A stretch of 64,000 nucleotides of DNA from Crambe crambe (lineage: Eukaryota; Porifera; Demospongiae; Poecilosclerida; Crambeidae): contig OZ004592.1 of NCBI GenBank assembly GCA_963924555.1, positions 3,596,001 to 3,660,000 of the forward strand, read 5' to 3'. The notes under the pieces were generated by a model, which worked only from the letters and a program-made list of their open reading frames with translations, searched no databases and was not told where the DNA came from. Positions within the stretch are counted from its first letter, which is position 1; each line of letters opens with the position of its first letter. The position numbers and the translations under genes are program-made. Positions 12,590 through 26,400 of this stretch are shown here, piece after piece.

Positions 12590-13790
12590 AACAGCAAACA
12601 GCCACACCCATCTTATGGCTGAATTTAAACAGTTCTATGACTTCATTAAGGGTAATTAAGGGCAATTAAACAGAAATACCCACCTTGCGGCTTCATTAAG
12701 GGCCAAAGCCACCCTGTGACTTCATCAAGGCAGTCATGCGGCTTCATTAAGGGACGTAAATAGCCACACCCACCCTGTGGGTTCATTAAGCAGTCACACC
12801 CACTCTCTGGCGTCATTAAGGGCAATTAAACAGTCATGCAGCTTCATTAATGAAGCCACAGGGTGGGTGTGGCCATTTACGTCCCTTAATGAAGCTGCAT
12901 GACTGTTTAATTGCTCCTCAATTAAGCCACAGGGTGGGTGCGGCCGTTTAATTGCCCTTAATGAAGCCACAGGGTGGGTGTGGCTGTTTAATCGTCCTTA
13001 ATGAAGCCACAGACTGGGTGTGGCTGTTTAATCGTCCTTAATGAAGCCACAGACTGGGTGTGGTTGTTTAATTGCCCTTAATGAAGCCGCATGACTGTTT
13101 AATTGCTCCTTAATTAAGCCACAGGGTGGGTGAGGCCGTCCTTAATGAAGCCACAGGGTGGGTGTGGCTGTTTAATGAAGCTGAATGACTGTTTAATTGC
13201 TCCTTAATTAAGCCACAAATGAAGCCACAGGGTGGGTGTGGCCATTTAATCGCCCTTAATGAAGCCACAGGGTGGGTGTGGCCGTTTAATCACCCTTAAT
13301 GAAGCCACAGGGTGGGTGTGGCTGTTTAATCACCCTGAAGCTGAATGACTGTTTAATTGCTCCTTAATTAAGCCACAGGGTGGGTGTGGCCATTTAATCG
13401 CCCTTAATGAAGCCACAGGGTGGGTGTGGCTGTTTAATCGCCCTTAATGAAGCCGCATGACTGTTTAATTGCTCCTTAATTGAGTGGGTGTGTCTGTTTA
13501 AGGGCAATTAAACAGTCGTGCAGCTTGATTAAGGGCGATTGAACAGCCACACCCACTCTATGGCTTCATTAAGAGCAAATAGACAACCACACCCACTTCA
13601 TTAAATAGCCACACCCATCCTACAACTTCGTAGGAGCAATCAGACAGTCCTGTGGCTTTATCAAGGGCAATTGAATGGCCACACCCATCCTACGGCTTCA
13701 CTGAGGACATTAAAAGCAGCCACACCCATCCCCACAGCTCAATATAAAGGCCACACCCTCTAATAAGCTCCCATGCACCCCTACACAGAG
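12590..13790. repeat. Head-to-head field of ~60-bp repeats
   Basis: Units containing TTAATGAAGCCACAGGGTGG / GTGTGGCTGTTTAATCGCCC recur about twenty times. They run minus-oriented to about 12850, flip at the palindromic junction GCTTCATTAATGAAGC, run plus-oriented to about 13490, then flip back. No coding frame is present. Confidence 0.85.
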
Positions 13791-16004
13791 GTCACAGTTC
13801 TAGTTACAGGGCTAGTTACAGGGCTCGCAGTAACACTCTAGTATTGTCCGGACATGATTATCTAATAGCAATTTAAGAGTATAACTATAATAATATGAAT
13901 AAATTGACTGGAAAATGTCCTGTGACTGACTGTTATTGTGAGCACTGTAATAGTTAGCTACAGTTCAAACTTTGGTGGACAAGACTTCCTTACCGTTGTA
14001 CGGGCTCCACTCGTCACTTGGGTGACCCAGATCCTGCCTGTCAGCCTCGCACAGCTCCATCTTTAACCCTTTACCTTCAGTAGTGCTGTCTTCTTCTCTC
14101 GAGAAAGGATCGACACACCAGTGGCAAATTGGACGGCCAATCCTACGTCATCAATGCTCCCCATGGCAACCTGACTTGCAGCTCGAGCTGCACAAGCCAC
14201 TCCTTTCCACCGCTTCTTCTCCTGCTAAGACCTCCAAACAACTATAGGCTACGTAGGCAAGTAGAGGCATGCATGTCTAGTCATTCCTTTAAAAAAAAAA
14301 AAAAAAAAAAAAAAAGAGTGATGAAAGCAAACATCAAAGCTTCTTCAAAGTAAAAGCACTTGAATCAAAGCGCTTATCGATCTTTCTATTGTTCACTGAG
14401 ATCTCTATTTACTGATAGTGCCGACATGCCGACAATGAATATTCATCAGCAGGATATTTCCCGTTTTTCTCCCGGATAACTGGATGTGCAAAAATGCACG
14501 GTTTTGGAAGCCAAAGGGATACTAAAGCTCAATCATGCATTCACGTCAATATAGATCAGTTATAATATTCCATCGCTGTACACTTGCAATGAATATTAAC
14601 TTTCTAGCTAAGCAAGTCACTAAAAACATGCTCCTGAATAGTTAACAAGCTTGAGATTTCGATGCACCTAGCTATAAACAGCATAGAAATATAGTGAAAA
14701 AATATCCTAGGAGATAGCGTTTTAATCATTAAGACAGAAACGACCTAGGAGATTTTTTATTGCTAGGGCAATTTGTTGGTGGGCGATTGTCTTTGTATAA
14801 TCAGATATAGCTATACCACCTCTCCACTAGCTACTTTATATGCAGCAATATATCCTGGCGACGGCGAAATATCCTAGGAGATTAGGTCGCTCGCAACAGA
14901 ATTTCTGTCGCCGCGACAGAATCTCCCAGCGACAAAATAAACTGTGACACCGGACTGCTGTAAATTTGGGGAAATCACACTATACTAGCACTGAAGCACT
15001 CTCTGTACTGCATTTAATTAGAATTGACACTCTGTGAAGGTTAGAATCATAATGATAACGATAGAGAAGAACCGAACGAAAAAAGAAAAGGACTGGGCTC
15101 TATTGTGGGCACCAGACTGCTCTAATTAGAGAGACCACACTATACCAGCACTAAGACACCCTTGAGCGTCTCTGTACTGCATGTAATTAGAGTTGACATC
15201 CTGTGATGGAATCAAATTAGAATCAGAGAAGGACCGGATGAAAAAGAGAAGGACCGGGCTCTATTGCAGGCACCAAACTGCTCTAATTAAAGAGACCACA
15301 CTATACCAGCACTAAGACACTCTTGAGAGTCTCTGTACTGCATGTAATTAGAGTTGACATCCTGTGACGGAATCAAATTAGAAACACAAAGAAGGACCGG
15401 ATGAAAAAAAGAAGGATCGGGCTCTATTGCAGGCACCAGGCTGCTCTAATTAGAGAGACAACACTATACCAGCACTAAGACACTCTTGAGAGTCTCTGTA
15501 CTGCATGTAACTAGAGTTGATTCCCTGTGACGGAATCAAAATAGAATCACAAAGAAGGACCAGATGAAAAAAGAAGGACTGGGTTCTATTGCGGGCACCA
15601 GGCTGCTCTAATTAGAGAGACCACACTATACCAGCACTAAGACACTTTTGGGAGTCTCTGTACTGCATGTAATTAGAGTTGAAATCCTGTGATGGAATCA
15701 AATTAGAATCATAGAGAAGGACCAAATGAAAAAGAGAAGGACCGGGGTCTATTGCAGGCACCAGACTGCTCTAATTAAAGAGACCACACTATACCAGCAC
15801 TAAGACACTTTTGGGAGTCTCTGTACTGCATGTAATTAGAGTTGACATCCTGTGACAGAATCAAATCACAGAGAAGGACCGGATGAAAAAGAGAAGGACC
15901 GGATGAAAAAGAGAAGGACCGGGCTCTATTGCGGGCATCAGACTGCTCTAATTCGAGAGACCACACTATACCAGCACTAAGACCTCTTGAGAGTCTCTGT
16001 ACTG

Positions 16005-16245
16005 CAGGGGTGTATCCACAAAATTTTGAGTGGCCTGGTGTGCTTGTGCATGGGGTCACCATGCACACTTTATATCATTCACCTACTTATCAGAAGGAGT
16101 TTTGATAAAGCTATGCTACAATGTGATCATGATTCTTGAAGGTCATGGTACTTCACATATACATAATCACTTGGCTAACTCTGCAGGCATGAGAAAAAGT
16201 GGTCCGGTGAAAACTGGACCAACCAGAGTGGTGAATATACCTCTG
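16005..16245. mobile_element. MITE, CAGGGGTGTATCCAC family, copy 1
   Basis: Starts CAGGGGTGTATCCACA and ends in a diverged inverted copy (GAATATACCTCTG). It interrupts a ~160-bp repeat unit. Related copies lie at 17309-17519 and 41526-41750. No clear target duplication for this copy. Confidence 0.75.
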
Positions 16246-17308
16246 TTATTAGAGTTGACACCCTGTGATGGAATCAAATTAGAATCACAGAAGGACCGGA
16301 TGAAAAAGAGAAGGACTGGGTTCTATTGCAGGCACCAGACTGCTCTAATTAGGGAGACCACACTCTAAGACACTCGTGTGGATCTCTGTACTGCATGTAA
16401 TTGGAGTTGACACCCTGTGACGGAATCAAATTAGAATCACAAAGAAGGACTGGATGAAGAGAAGGGCACAGAAGTGACAGAAGTGAAGTGCTTATGAGCA
16501 TGCCTATAGCTACATACACCTTATCATTTGCAACATTAGTTCACCTCAACTTGGCCTGCATGCAAACAATTTTTCAGACTTGCACACTCAAGCTATCCAA
16601 AGGGGGGTGGGGCTCATATCTGCAGGGTATTTCGGAGACCTTAAGGGGTTAATGCACAATAATGTTGTCATGGGTAGATTGAAAGGCTGTGACAAGATTT
16701 GGTGACCACAGACTTGTTAATATCCAAGTAACAGGTAATTCGTGTGCCTGTGACAGATTTCATAAAAGATCACATCACATTATGTTTTAGCTACATCACA
16801 GTGATTTTTTTCACCAACAATGCTGGAAATAAGATTTTTGCTCACAGGGAGTGTAGTTTTAATGCTAGGAAGGTCAAATTGTGACACCGGGACCTCTATA
16901 CAGTGCTCTACTGCATACTTCATGGATGGGGAAATTAACCCCATCTATGCTGATTACATGACGTACCACCATGGGAGCATTATACATGATTGAAGTAGAG
17001 CCACTGCTAGCATGGACACTAATAATGGCTATTTGGAAACATCAAGATGATATTATGCAGACCACAAAGGGGGGAGGAAGAGTGGGGTATAGTTCCTCTA
17101 ATGGAACAGCTATATAACAGCTCTAATAGGTTCTCCCTATGTACGTGGTGTCCAGATATTAAAGTAGTCGGTTAGCTCTAAGTGAATATACCCCATACCC
17201 TGCAGAGAGGTCTAGAGATCAAGGTTCATAAATTTTGAAACTAATTCAGGGTATATATTCACTTAGAGCTATCTGGACACCAAATAGGGAGAACCACAGC
17301 TGTTATAA

Positions 17309-17519
17309 CAGGGGTGTATCCACAGAATTTTGAGTGGCCCAGTGTGCTTGTGCGTGGGATAACCATGCCCACTTTATATCATTCACCCACTTATCAGAAG
17401 GAGTTTCGATATGCTAATGTGATCATGATTCTTGAAGGATACATAATCACTTGGAGGCATGGGATAAAAAGTGGTCCGGTGAAAACCGGACCAACCCCGG
17501 AGTGGTGGATACACCCAGG
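17309..17519. mobile_element. MITE, CAGGGGTGTATCCAC family, copy 2
   Basis: Left end CAGGGGTGTATCCACAG preceded by TATAA; right end GTGGATACACCCAGG followed by TATAT, a near-match to a 5-bp duplication. Same family as 41526-41750. Confidence 0.75.
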
Positions 17520-19582
17520 TATATAGCTGGGAATTATACCATAAGTGTGCATGATATCATCTTGATGTTTCCAAATAGCCATTAGTGTCCTAGCTCTAGC
17601 TAGCAGTCGCTCTACTTCAATCACGTATGCTCCCATGGTGGTACGTCATGTAATCAGCATAGATGGGGTTAATTTCCCATCCATGAAGTATGTGGTAGAG
17701 CACTGTATAGAGGTCCCGGTGTCACAATTTGACCTTCCTATTACCAAAACTACACTCCCTGTTAGCAAAAATCTGATTTCCAGCATTATTGGTGAAAAAA
17801 ATCACTACAATGTAATACATGATGTGATGTGATCTTTTATGAAATCTGTCACAGGCACATGAATTATCCATTACTTGGATATTAACAAGTCTGCGGTCAC
17901 CAAATCTTGTCACAGCCTTTCTACTCATCCAATCTACACATGACAACTTTATTGTGTGTTAACCCCTTAAGGTCTCCGAAATACCCTGCAGATATGAGCC
18001 CCACCCCCCTTTGGATAGCTCGAGTGTGCAAGTCTGAAAAATTGTTTGCATGCAGGCTAAATTGAGGTGAATTATTGTTGCAAATAACTAGCTATAGGCA
18101 TGCTCATGAGCACTTCACTTCTCTTTGTTTTCATCCAGTCCTTCTTTGTGATTCTAATTTGATTCCGTCACAGGATGTCAACTCCAATTACATGCAGTAC
18201 AGAGATTCACACGAGTGTCTTAGAGCTGGCATAGTGTGGTCTCTCTAATTAGAGCAGTCTGGTGCCTGCAATAGAGCCCGGTCCTTCCCTTTTTTATCCG
18301 GTCCTTCTCTGTGATGATTCTGTCACAGGCTGTCAACTCTAATTACATGCAGTACAGAGACTCTCAAGAGTGTCTTAGTGCTGGTATAGTGTGGTCTCTT
18401 TAATTAGAGCAGTCTGGTGCCTGCAATAGAGCCCGGTCCTTCTCTTTTTCATCCAGTCCTTCTCTATGATTCTAATTTGATTCCATCACAGGATGTCAAC
18501 TCTAATTACATGCAGTACAGACGCTCAAGAGTGTCTTAGTGCTGGTATAGTGTGGTCTCTTTAATTAGAGCAGTTTGGTGCCTGCAATAGAGCCCGGTCC
18601 TTCTCTTTTTCATCCGGTCCTTCTCTATGATTCTAATTTGATTCCGTCACAGGATTTCAACTCTAATTACATGCAGTACAGAGACTCTCAAGAGTGTCTT
18701 AGTGCTGGTATAGTGTGGTCTCTTTAATTAGAGCAGTCTGGTGCCTGCAATAGAGCCCGGTCCTTCTCTTTTTCATCCGGTCCTTCTCTATGATTCTAAT
18801 TTGATTCCGTCACAGGATTTCAACTCTAATTACATGTCTTTAATTAGAGCAGTCTGGTGCCTGCAATAGAGCCCGGTCCTTCTCTTTTTCATCCGGTCCT
18901 TCTCTATGATTCTAATTTGATTCCGTCACAGGATTTCAACTCTAATTACATGCAGTACAGAGACTCTCAAGAATGTCTTAGTACTGGTATAGTGTGGTCT
19001 CTTTAATTAGAGCAGTCTGGTGCCTGCAATAGAGCCCGGTCCTTCTCTTTTTCATCCGGTCCTTCTCTATGATTCTAATTTGATTCCATCATAGGATGTC
19101 AACTCTAATTACATGCAGTACAGAGATCCTCAAGAGTGTCTTAGTGCTGGTATAGTGTGGTCTCTCTAATTAGAGCAGTCTGGTGCCCACAATAGAGCCC
19201 AGTCCTTTTCTTTTTTCGTTCGGTTCTTCTCTATCATTATCATTATGATTCTAACCTTCACAGAGTGTCAATTCTAATTAAATGCAGTACAGAGAGTGCT
19301 TCAGTGCTAGTATAGTGTGATTTCCCCAAATTTACAGCAGTCCGGCTTGTCTGGTACTTAAAATAGAATTTATCATTCCACTCATTTTATCCAGTCCTTC
19401 ACTCATACTTCTTGGTCCTTCTTCAGTCCTCTTTGTTTCATCACTTCTTGCAGCATAGCTACACAGCTAAACAGCTAGTATAATAGAAATCTCACTATGA
19501 CGTCATTTCTAGCCGGTCCTTCTACAGGGTCCTTCTACAGTTTTCGCTACATTTAATAGATGCTAGGTTTCAAGTTGGTGCT

Positions 19583-19768
19583 AACCCACTGACATTAGGT
19601 AAGGTGACATTAGGCTAGGTAAGGCGACATTAGGCTAGGTAAGGCGACATTAGGCTAGGTAAGGCGACATTAGGCTAGGTAAGGCGACATTAGGCTAGGT
19701 AAGGCGACATTAGGCTAGGTAAGGCGACATTAGGCTAGGTAAGGCGACATTAGGCTAGGTAAGGTGAA
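19583..19768. repeat. 20-bp minisatellite, about eight full copies
   Basis: Unit AGGTAAGGCGACATTAGGCT in tandem with almost no variation, followed by a short TA run at 19787-19800. Confidence 0.95.
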
Positions 19769-20725
19769 CTAGACTCAAAGACTCAATATATATATATATA
19801 GGTGTTAGCACCATAATCTGGTCAGTATTATAGTTAGATCAGTAAAGAATATAGTTAGTTAGATACCCAGCTATTAGCTGAAGCATCTTGATCCACACCA
19901 AATTCCAAGGCAAGATGTCTTGCAATGGTCCTTGCCATATTCTTTGTAGTGCATCGATTCATGTTCACTTTGCCAGGCTCACAAAGATTTTGTTCTAGTG
20001 ATTATTGCCTTCGCTCTACTTTGTTCCCTAGATATTTCCCCCTAGGGAATGTTGGCTTCAGACATTTCCCCCACTCTATGTAGGAATATACATACGTATT
20101 GTTACATTCTCCCCCTCCCCTCCCCTCCCCCGGCCCCTGCACAAAAATGTTCCCCCCTCCATAAAAGTTGTCTCTCCTAGCTCCATCACTCTCAACCCAT
20201 GTGTTTGCTCATATATAATTTTTGGTTGTACATATAGAAGAGCAAAAACAACTTGGTAGCTTACTAGAACCATGACAGTTCCACACCCATCATCAGATGC
20301 TATCACAGGGATTCTAGTTCAAAGTAAAGTAAATTTTTATTGATACAGCCCAGGTGGACATGATATGAGTGCACAAATTTACAGAAGTATACAAAAATGA
20401 ACTTAAATTTAAGCATTCTCGAGCATACCTAACAAATCTGTGCTACTAAAAGAGTCTAATTGTCCAGGTGCAGTTCTCGATGGTGTAGCTTAAGAATGTG
20501 GTTAAGAACATGTGTGTCTCTCAGCAAGGATGATCCCCTCTTATGATGCATATCGCATGGCCATATGCATACTGTCTACTAGACTGGGCAAGCGCAAAGT
20601 TCCTACCTACTGCGCACGCGCAAATTCTTGAGGCCCCACCCCAGCTGGCCGGACTACAATAAAAACAGCTAGTTAGCTAGCTAGCTGAGTAAGAAATTGC
20701 GACCGGCTATTGAAAGCTACGAATA
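19769..20725. other. Intergenic stretch upstream of R1
   Basis: No gene visible. It holds a C-rich run (20107-20155) and an NRF-1-like site (20611-20622) near the R1 start. Confidence 0.6.
20611..20622. promoter_or_regulatory. NRF-1-like palindrome in the R1 promoter
   Basis: TGCGCACGCGCA fits the NRF-1/alpha-Pal consensus (YGCGCAYGCGCR) and lies about 105 bp upstream of the R1 start codon. Similar sites precede R4, R5 and R6. Confidence 0.6.
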
Positions 20726-23230
20726 ATGACGGTATTGGATATCGTAATATTTTCTTTACTTGCCATGGCATTGGGAGAGGAAAAATTCGCAGTTTATGGT
20801 CTGGATTGTTATAGAGATGGAAATAGTAAGCTATCAGTTAATGCACAACTGATCAGCTAGAGTCTAGCTGCTTGACATGTAACCGTGGGTTGATAACTGA
20901 GGTCTACAATAATGTAGTAACCAAGTCCATAGCTTGCTCTCTAGAAATTAAGGCAATTATACCTGAGTAAAGTTTTTCCACTTTATATTTACCACATTAC
21001 AGAACCTCCTCGAAATGCAACCATTCATGAAACTCACTTTTTTGTTAATATTGAGTGCCTACAAGAGGAGTTAAGAATCACTTGGAATAAATCGAATGAA
21101 AGCATAGATGAAAGGTGGCAATACATTGCTACTGTGTACTACATTTGCTATGACAGAAATGGAACTGTTGTAAGCAAGACAAACAATATAATAAGCTGGA
21201 CTGGTCTTAGCTAGTTTATCATTGCTATATAGATCAAAGAGAGTGATCATCCTAAGTGGATTCAAACAAGTAATTCAGAGATGCCAATTTCCATCAGTAC
21301 TTCTGTGATCCATAATATTGTACACAACGGAGGAACATGTACGACTTATGGATGTCATAGACCAACCGCGGGTCCACACACCTTCATTGATCATTATTTT
21401 CAGTATAATCTCAATGACTCGTGCTCATACAGACCAGGTAAGATTTTCTGTTGTAAAAACCAGTCTGTAGGATAAAGAGGAGCTATAAGACTGATGTACT
21501 GTGGTGCATGTATTATGGGCTGAACTATGATACATTATTTTAGAGAGCAGTTCCAGCCAAAATGTGGACCCAGTACCTTCCACTTCCATTCTACACAGTG
21601 ATAGCACAACACATACAGGAGTACATCAGTCAAGAATTATTACACCATCACGTTCGATACTTTTTCAAACCAGTTCAAGTAAGATTATCACTAATTTATG
21701 ACTATAATCTTATATTGATGCCTGCACAACAGTTTTCTCAGAAGCAACTATACTAGAAATACATCAGTCCACAGTAACATTATCCAGTTCATTACCATCT
21801 CAAATGAATTCATGTGAGAGCAGCAACATTGAAGTACTATAGTAGCTATTATACTAGTTTTTTTTCTTCATAGTGACCTCAGATGGAACTCAAATAGAAT
21901 CGATTACTTCATCACTATCCACCTCAGTACCTTCTCTAATTAGTTCCTGTAAGAGTATAAACACAATCATGTATGCCTGCTTCAACTCAATGCCTACCCC
22001 ACAGCAACTTTGGATACAACCATGCAAGCAACAGAAATTCAGAGTAGCAATCTATTTGTTCCACCCACAAATTCACCACCACCAGGTACTCATATACCTG
22101 CAGTTTCTTCAGTGGCCTCTGATTTTGTACCAATGCTAGCATTACCACTGGTCATAATAGTGGTGATTTTGGTTGCATTGCTAGTGGGCTCACTTGTTTG
22201 TGCCAAGAGTATCCAATGTTCAAGGTACGGCATATTCAGAGCTACATGCAAAATAAATGGTGCATGATAATATATTATTTTTGCACAGGTCCAAGGATTT
22301 AAAAAAATTTTTGTGGGATACACAGTACATTGAAGTGAGTTATTTTTTAAATGCATGATACAATAGTTCACTGAATTATCATTTTCAAAATAGAAGACAG
22401 ATCCAATTGAAGTTGAACCTGATATAAAAAAGTGGGATTCAACAGTCAGTATTGTTCAATATCTCCGAATACAACAGGAATCTAATTGTGCAATAGGAAA
22501 TGATACAACACTTACTCTGCAAATGAAAGATTGCTCAAATAATTTTCAGCAGTCATCTAACTTAGTTTCAAGTACAGAAGAGTCAAAAAAGAGCACTTCA
22601 TATGTACCACAACCTTCACCACCAACACAGATTCATCCCACTTCCCTCAATCTCAATGGGAAGGGACTTTCTCAAGTTTCACCAACTTCTTCCGGCTATC
22701 ATTCCTCAACAACTTTCAGATCACAAATATCAACGATAAAAGAGACTGAAGTTTTGCTTCAATTGGACCCCAACATAACTTATGATAGTGAGGACGTTGA
22801 AGAGAATTCATCAAGTGCTGTGTATAACCTTCCACCCACACAAAATATGAAAATAGTCTGTTCAAATCCCTTATTCAGAACTAACAGTATTAGCACCAGC
22901 AGCATTACGTCTTCCAATTACAGTTATAACAGTAGGTCAACAATGGATCTACAAAATACTGTTTGCTGTGAAAGTGGACCCAACCAAAGTGACCTTAATA
23001 GTGTTGTGTTCACTTACAGTTCTTCAGACGATATTTCAGCAACAAAAGAAGCAAATCTAGTTATGCTGACATTCCCGTCTCTGTCAAGCAGTGATCATGA
23101 CGACAGCAGTGAGAGTGAAAGTGACTACGACAACAGCAACTACTCTCAAGAGCATCAGAATAATCAACTGAATGAGAGCCTGACTGAACTCAATCTGACA
23201 ATCAACCCATGCCATTTCGATCCACTATAA
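20726..23230 (+). CDS. Receptor R1: type I membrane protein with four-Cys ectodomain, 620 aa
   Basis: Nine exons join in frame: 20726-20825, 21003-21169, 21233-21437, 21544-21678, 21733-21813, 21874-21948, 22005-22224, 22289-22334, 22397-23230 (the last could also start at 22394, in frame). Exon 1 encodes a signal peptide (hydrophobic VIFSLLAMAL). Exons 2-3 encode the shared ectodomain: Cys in VNIEC and YYICY, then CTTYGCH and NDSC. Exons 4-7 give a Ser/Thr/Pro-rich stalk of phase 1-1 modules. The membrane span is about residues 295-320 (LVIIVVILVALLVGSLVC). The ~300-residue tail is Ser/Asp-rich; VQYLRI at Tyr365 fits the ITIM pattern, and SSGYHSS and AVYNLP are other Tyr sites. It lies tail to tail with R2, 173 bp apart. 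I do not recognise the family. Confidence 0.82.
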
Positions 23231-23403
23231 AATAATGCTATTTTGAATAGTTTTGCTAACATACATGGTGAGATACCTCATGCTAATAATGATTTATGAT
23301 GAGGGTAAAAGTATATATATATATATATATAGCACCACAATACTAAGTGATAATAATTGATGATATGCAACACAATAATAAGGGAGCAAAGCCTGTAACA
23401 AAT

Positions 23404-26400
23404 TTATTTCAAGCTCACTGATGAAGAGCTGTCAGTGACTGGACTGGCAGAGTCTGACAATGAAAGTTGAGAAGCAATTGATGGCTGGCTAGTTTGGAAG
23501 TTAACGTCTTGGGTGGACTCTTCTGAGTTCAAATATATAGTGGAATCTGAATCCCCAGTAAATTGTTCCTCAGTATAGATAATATAGTCAGAGGAGATAG
23601 ATGCACTAGGCACTGTAGAAAGCTCCAAATTATCAAGATAAAATAGATCACTTTCAATTGACGGAGACACAGATATTCGGTCAGCGATCTTGATAGGATA
23701 AAAACTGGGATCAATGGTCTGGGGGAGAAAAGGGAAGTTAATGTTGGAAGACAACATGCAAGTTCTAATATATATCATGAGATATACATGCAACTATATG
23801 TACACATCCAAGTTTTAGATCCAGGTACGTTGATCCTTGTGCTATATACCATAACCTGTACAATGACTCACCAACTGATCTCTAGGTTGCACTGTAGTAG
23901 TAATAACTGATTTATTATATGATATTCTACATAACCCTATAAATGCAATCCCTAAATGCAATCAAGGATTCCAGGAACTCAATTTACTCCCACTCAAAGT
24001 TCCAAACCATTTCTGTGGAAGTTAAAGTGTGGTCCTGAATCGCATGTGGTTATTTTATTTTATTTATTTTTTACCATACAAGATTGTGTGGTTAAAACCA
24101 CCACTTATCTCAACTATCACTCACTTATTATCAATGCACTGCCCTGCTGACTCAGTGGAAATATTTATGCAAGACTATTTAGTGCACACTCACAAGAGAC
24201 AATACATACCTGGTTCACTTCAAAGTTATGGTTTAAGTCCAATACCCTATGGAGAACAAAAGGATTGTGATAGATCAATACTAGCATGCAGGGCTAAATA
24301 CCTGTGTCGTGGCTTCAATATTATCCGATACCAACTCATAATCAACACCAAGAGGAATATGAAGAATAAAACAACCACTAAGAGCAGACTCAAAAGTCTT
24401 CCATTCTTAGGACCTGCCATATTTATATTCAAGAAGACACAAAGTATATTGAAAGTACAGCTAGTGATTTTTTTTTGTAACTGCTGTGGTTTTATGCAGA
24501 TGTCCTGTGGCTACTAAGCTATCAGTGATAGCCACATACAGCAGTATTGCAAGATAAAAGCAGCTGGCATCCATGAGGTGGAAATGAGGTCAGACACTTC
24601 TTGAAATAGTGCCACACGCAATTGTGGCATTATTTATCATAGTTAATGGAGTGAAACTTCCAAGGTACTTGCTGGATCCATGAAGAATCCTGTTCCAAAT
24701 TGTGTTTCCAGCCAGCGACACAAAAGACCCTCCAGCAAGGATCAACTGTGTAGCCATGTAAGGCTAAGCTAATACACTAGTGACTGGAGTTTAACTAAAC
24801 ATAAATTATAAATCAAATTCATAGCAGGAGTAAGTAAGGTTACACAAAGTCTTCGTGGAAAAGATCACCCACACCCCTCCAAGAAAATTAGCAAATGGAA
24901 GTGTAACATGATATATACTTAACTAAATTGTTGGGATAATTAAGTCCTTCTCTGGTCGTCAAGATCGAGTGTGTGGTATGCCACAAAAAAAAGCCTTTGT
25001 ATGCACAAAAAAAGTAGTGGCAGAGCATTTGGTTTTCCCATGACATTTGTTATACCCAATTAAACTCAAGCTCTTATGTTATTTGTCAGAACCTCACAGA
25101 TTTCTAGCAATCGATAGTGCACTGATTATCGTGAGTGGAGTCAAAATTCAGGGATTGCATCTTTTTTTCTTTCTCTGAGTGGCTTCTATATAATTATGTA
25201 GCTGTTATTTTTATTGTTCACAGCTACTTCATCCCTTGCGACACAAATCATACTCCTGTAAGTACATGGGAAAAAAAACAACATAAATGGGCACTGTATG
25301 GCTGGATATCAATGCTCTGGTGGTGGTAAATTGTCTATGAAGTAGCTTGCTAAAGACTACAGGTTAGCATCTACTGAAGGGGAAGGGGTGGGGGATATAT
25401 GTAAAATAACAGTATAGCATCTGCTGAAGGGGAAGGGGGTGGGTGGGGGTGGGGGAGGGTACTGCGCAGATATGTGAAATGACAATTAGACAGAAAGCAG
25501 TTGCAAGTACTTGCTTGAACACACACAAAATTTTTATTGGAAGTCATTCTCTGGGAATCAGAATAATTGTGCATCTATGATTCTGAACCCACTATGTGGA
25601 TATTACATACAGCAGAGACAGCCATTCTACATGCATGCAGCCCACCACAGAGCATAAATATAATGGTCCAGTTTCTGATTAGTTTAGGAGCTCCACTTCA
25701 CTTCCCATGCATTTCTAAGGAACCAGATAAGATTATCACATGATTATCCACAGCCCTATAATTGCAATAGTCTAGACCAAGCCATTGTATAATAGTGTTA
25801 GAAAAGAGAGTTCATATTTCATTTTGAATCCTGATAGTTCCTATATGCATACGATAACTATGGTAACTATGGAAGGCTGCAATTCCATTTGGACGAGTGA
25901 TATGTGCACACACCAGACAAGGAGACCCTTACAGATGCATCCAGCCAGTAATAATGTTTTCCCTCAAATCCACAGGGCTTACTGAGAGGTGACTGGATGT
26001 CTATAAATGGCTCATACTTACCTCTGTAGTGGGGTTTCCACATGGATGGATCATATTATATCCCTCCAGGCCACTAGAAGCCACAGTTTAGAACAAAAAT
26101 TAATGTTCAATATGTTGGTAGCTACGGCTTCCCATTTCTTAGAAATTGCACCCACTTACCAGATATCCACTAACCTAACATCCTATGAATTCTAACCAAG
26201 TCTATATCTGAGTCATGCACAGATAACGTGTGCAAAGTGCACTTTCAGATGGTGACCTACAATTGCAAAAGTTAAAAGTTGAGACTAATTATGGGCAGTA
26301 TTAATATTATAGAAGAGGGTCATGTTTTGTGTATGCAAGCAAACATACTGAGCCTGTGCATGTTCTCTGCTGCAAGAGGGGTTCTACCTCTGTGGCACAT

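Larger units (their letters stand above)
10209..14955. mobile_element. Composite piggyBac-containing element with ~90-bp inverted ends
   Basis: Both ends carry CCGGTGTCAC followed by an inverted, imperfect ~90-bp match rich in GTCGC / GCGAC (10209-10290 versus 14860-14955 reversed; shared AGATTCTGTCGCGGCGA). Between them lie a piggyBac-type transposase (10743-12467, minus) and a repeat field (12.6-13.8 kb). I could not find the TTAA duplication expected for piggyBac at these ends, so the inverted ends may belong to a different element that carries or was invaded by the transposase gene. Confidence 0.5.
14950..19345. repeat. Giant ~4.4-kb imperfect palindrome made of inverted ~160-bp tandem arrays
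   Basis: The left end (CCGGACTGCTGTAAATTTGG, about 14952) reappears inverted at about 19345. The left arm holds about seven ~160-bp units (15098-16460) with the phrase CTCTAATTAGAGAGACCAC; the right arm (18130-19290) holds about seven reverse-complement units. Inner unique-looking stretches also pair: 16560-16990 with 17640-18060. The centre lies near 17.2 kb, where GCTCTAAGTGAATATA pairs across ~55 bp. Open frames here are repeat shadows. Two MITE copies (16005-16245 and 17309-17519) sit inside and slightly offset the symmetry. Confidence 0.9.

Noticed and set aside
15098..19290. CRISPR-like regularly spaced repeats
   Set aside because: The spacing reflects ~160-bp tandem units with no unique spacers, in an animal-type genome.
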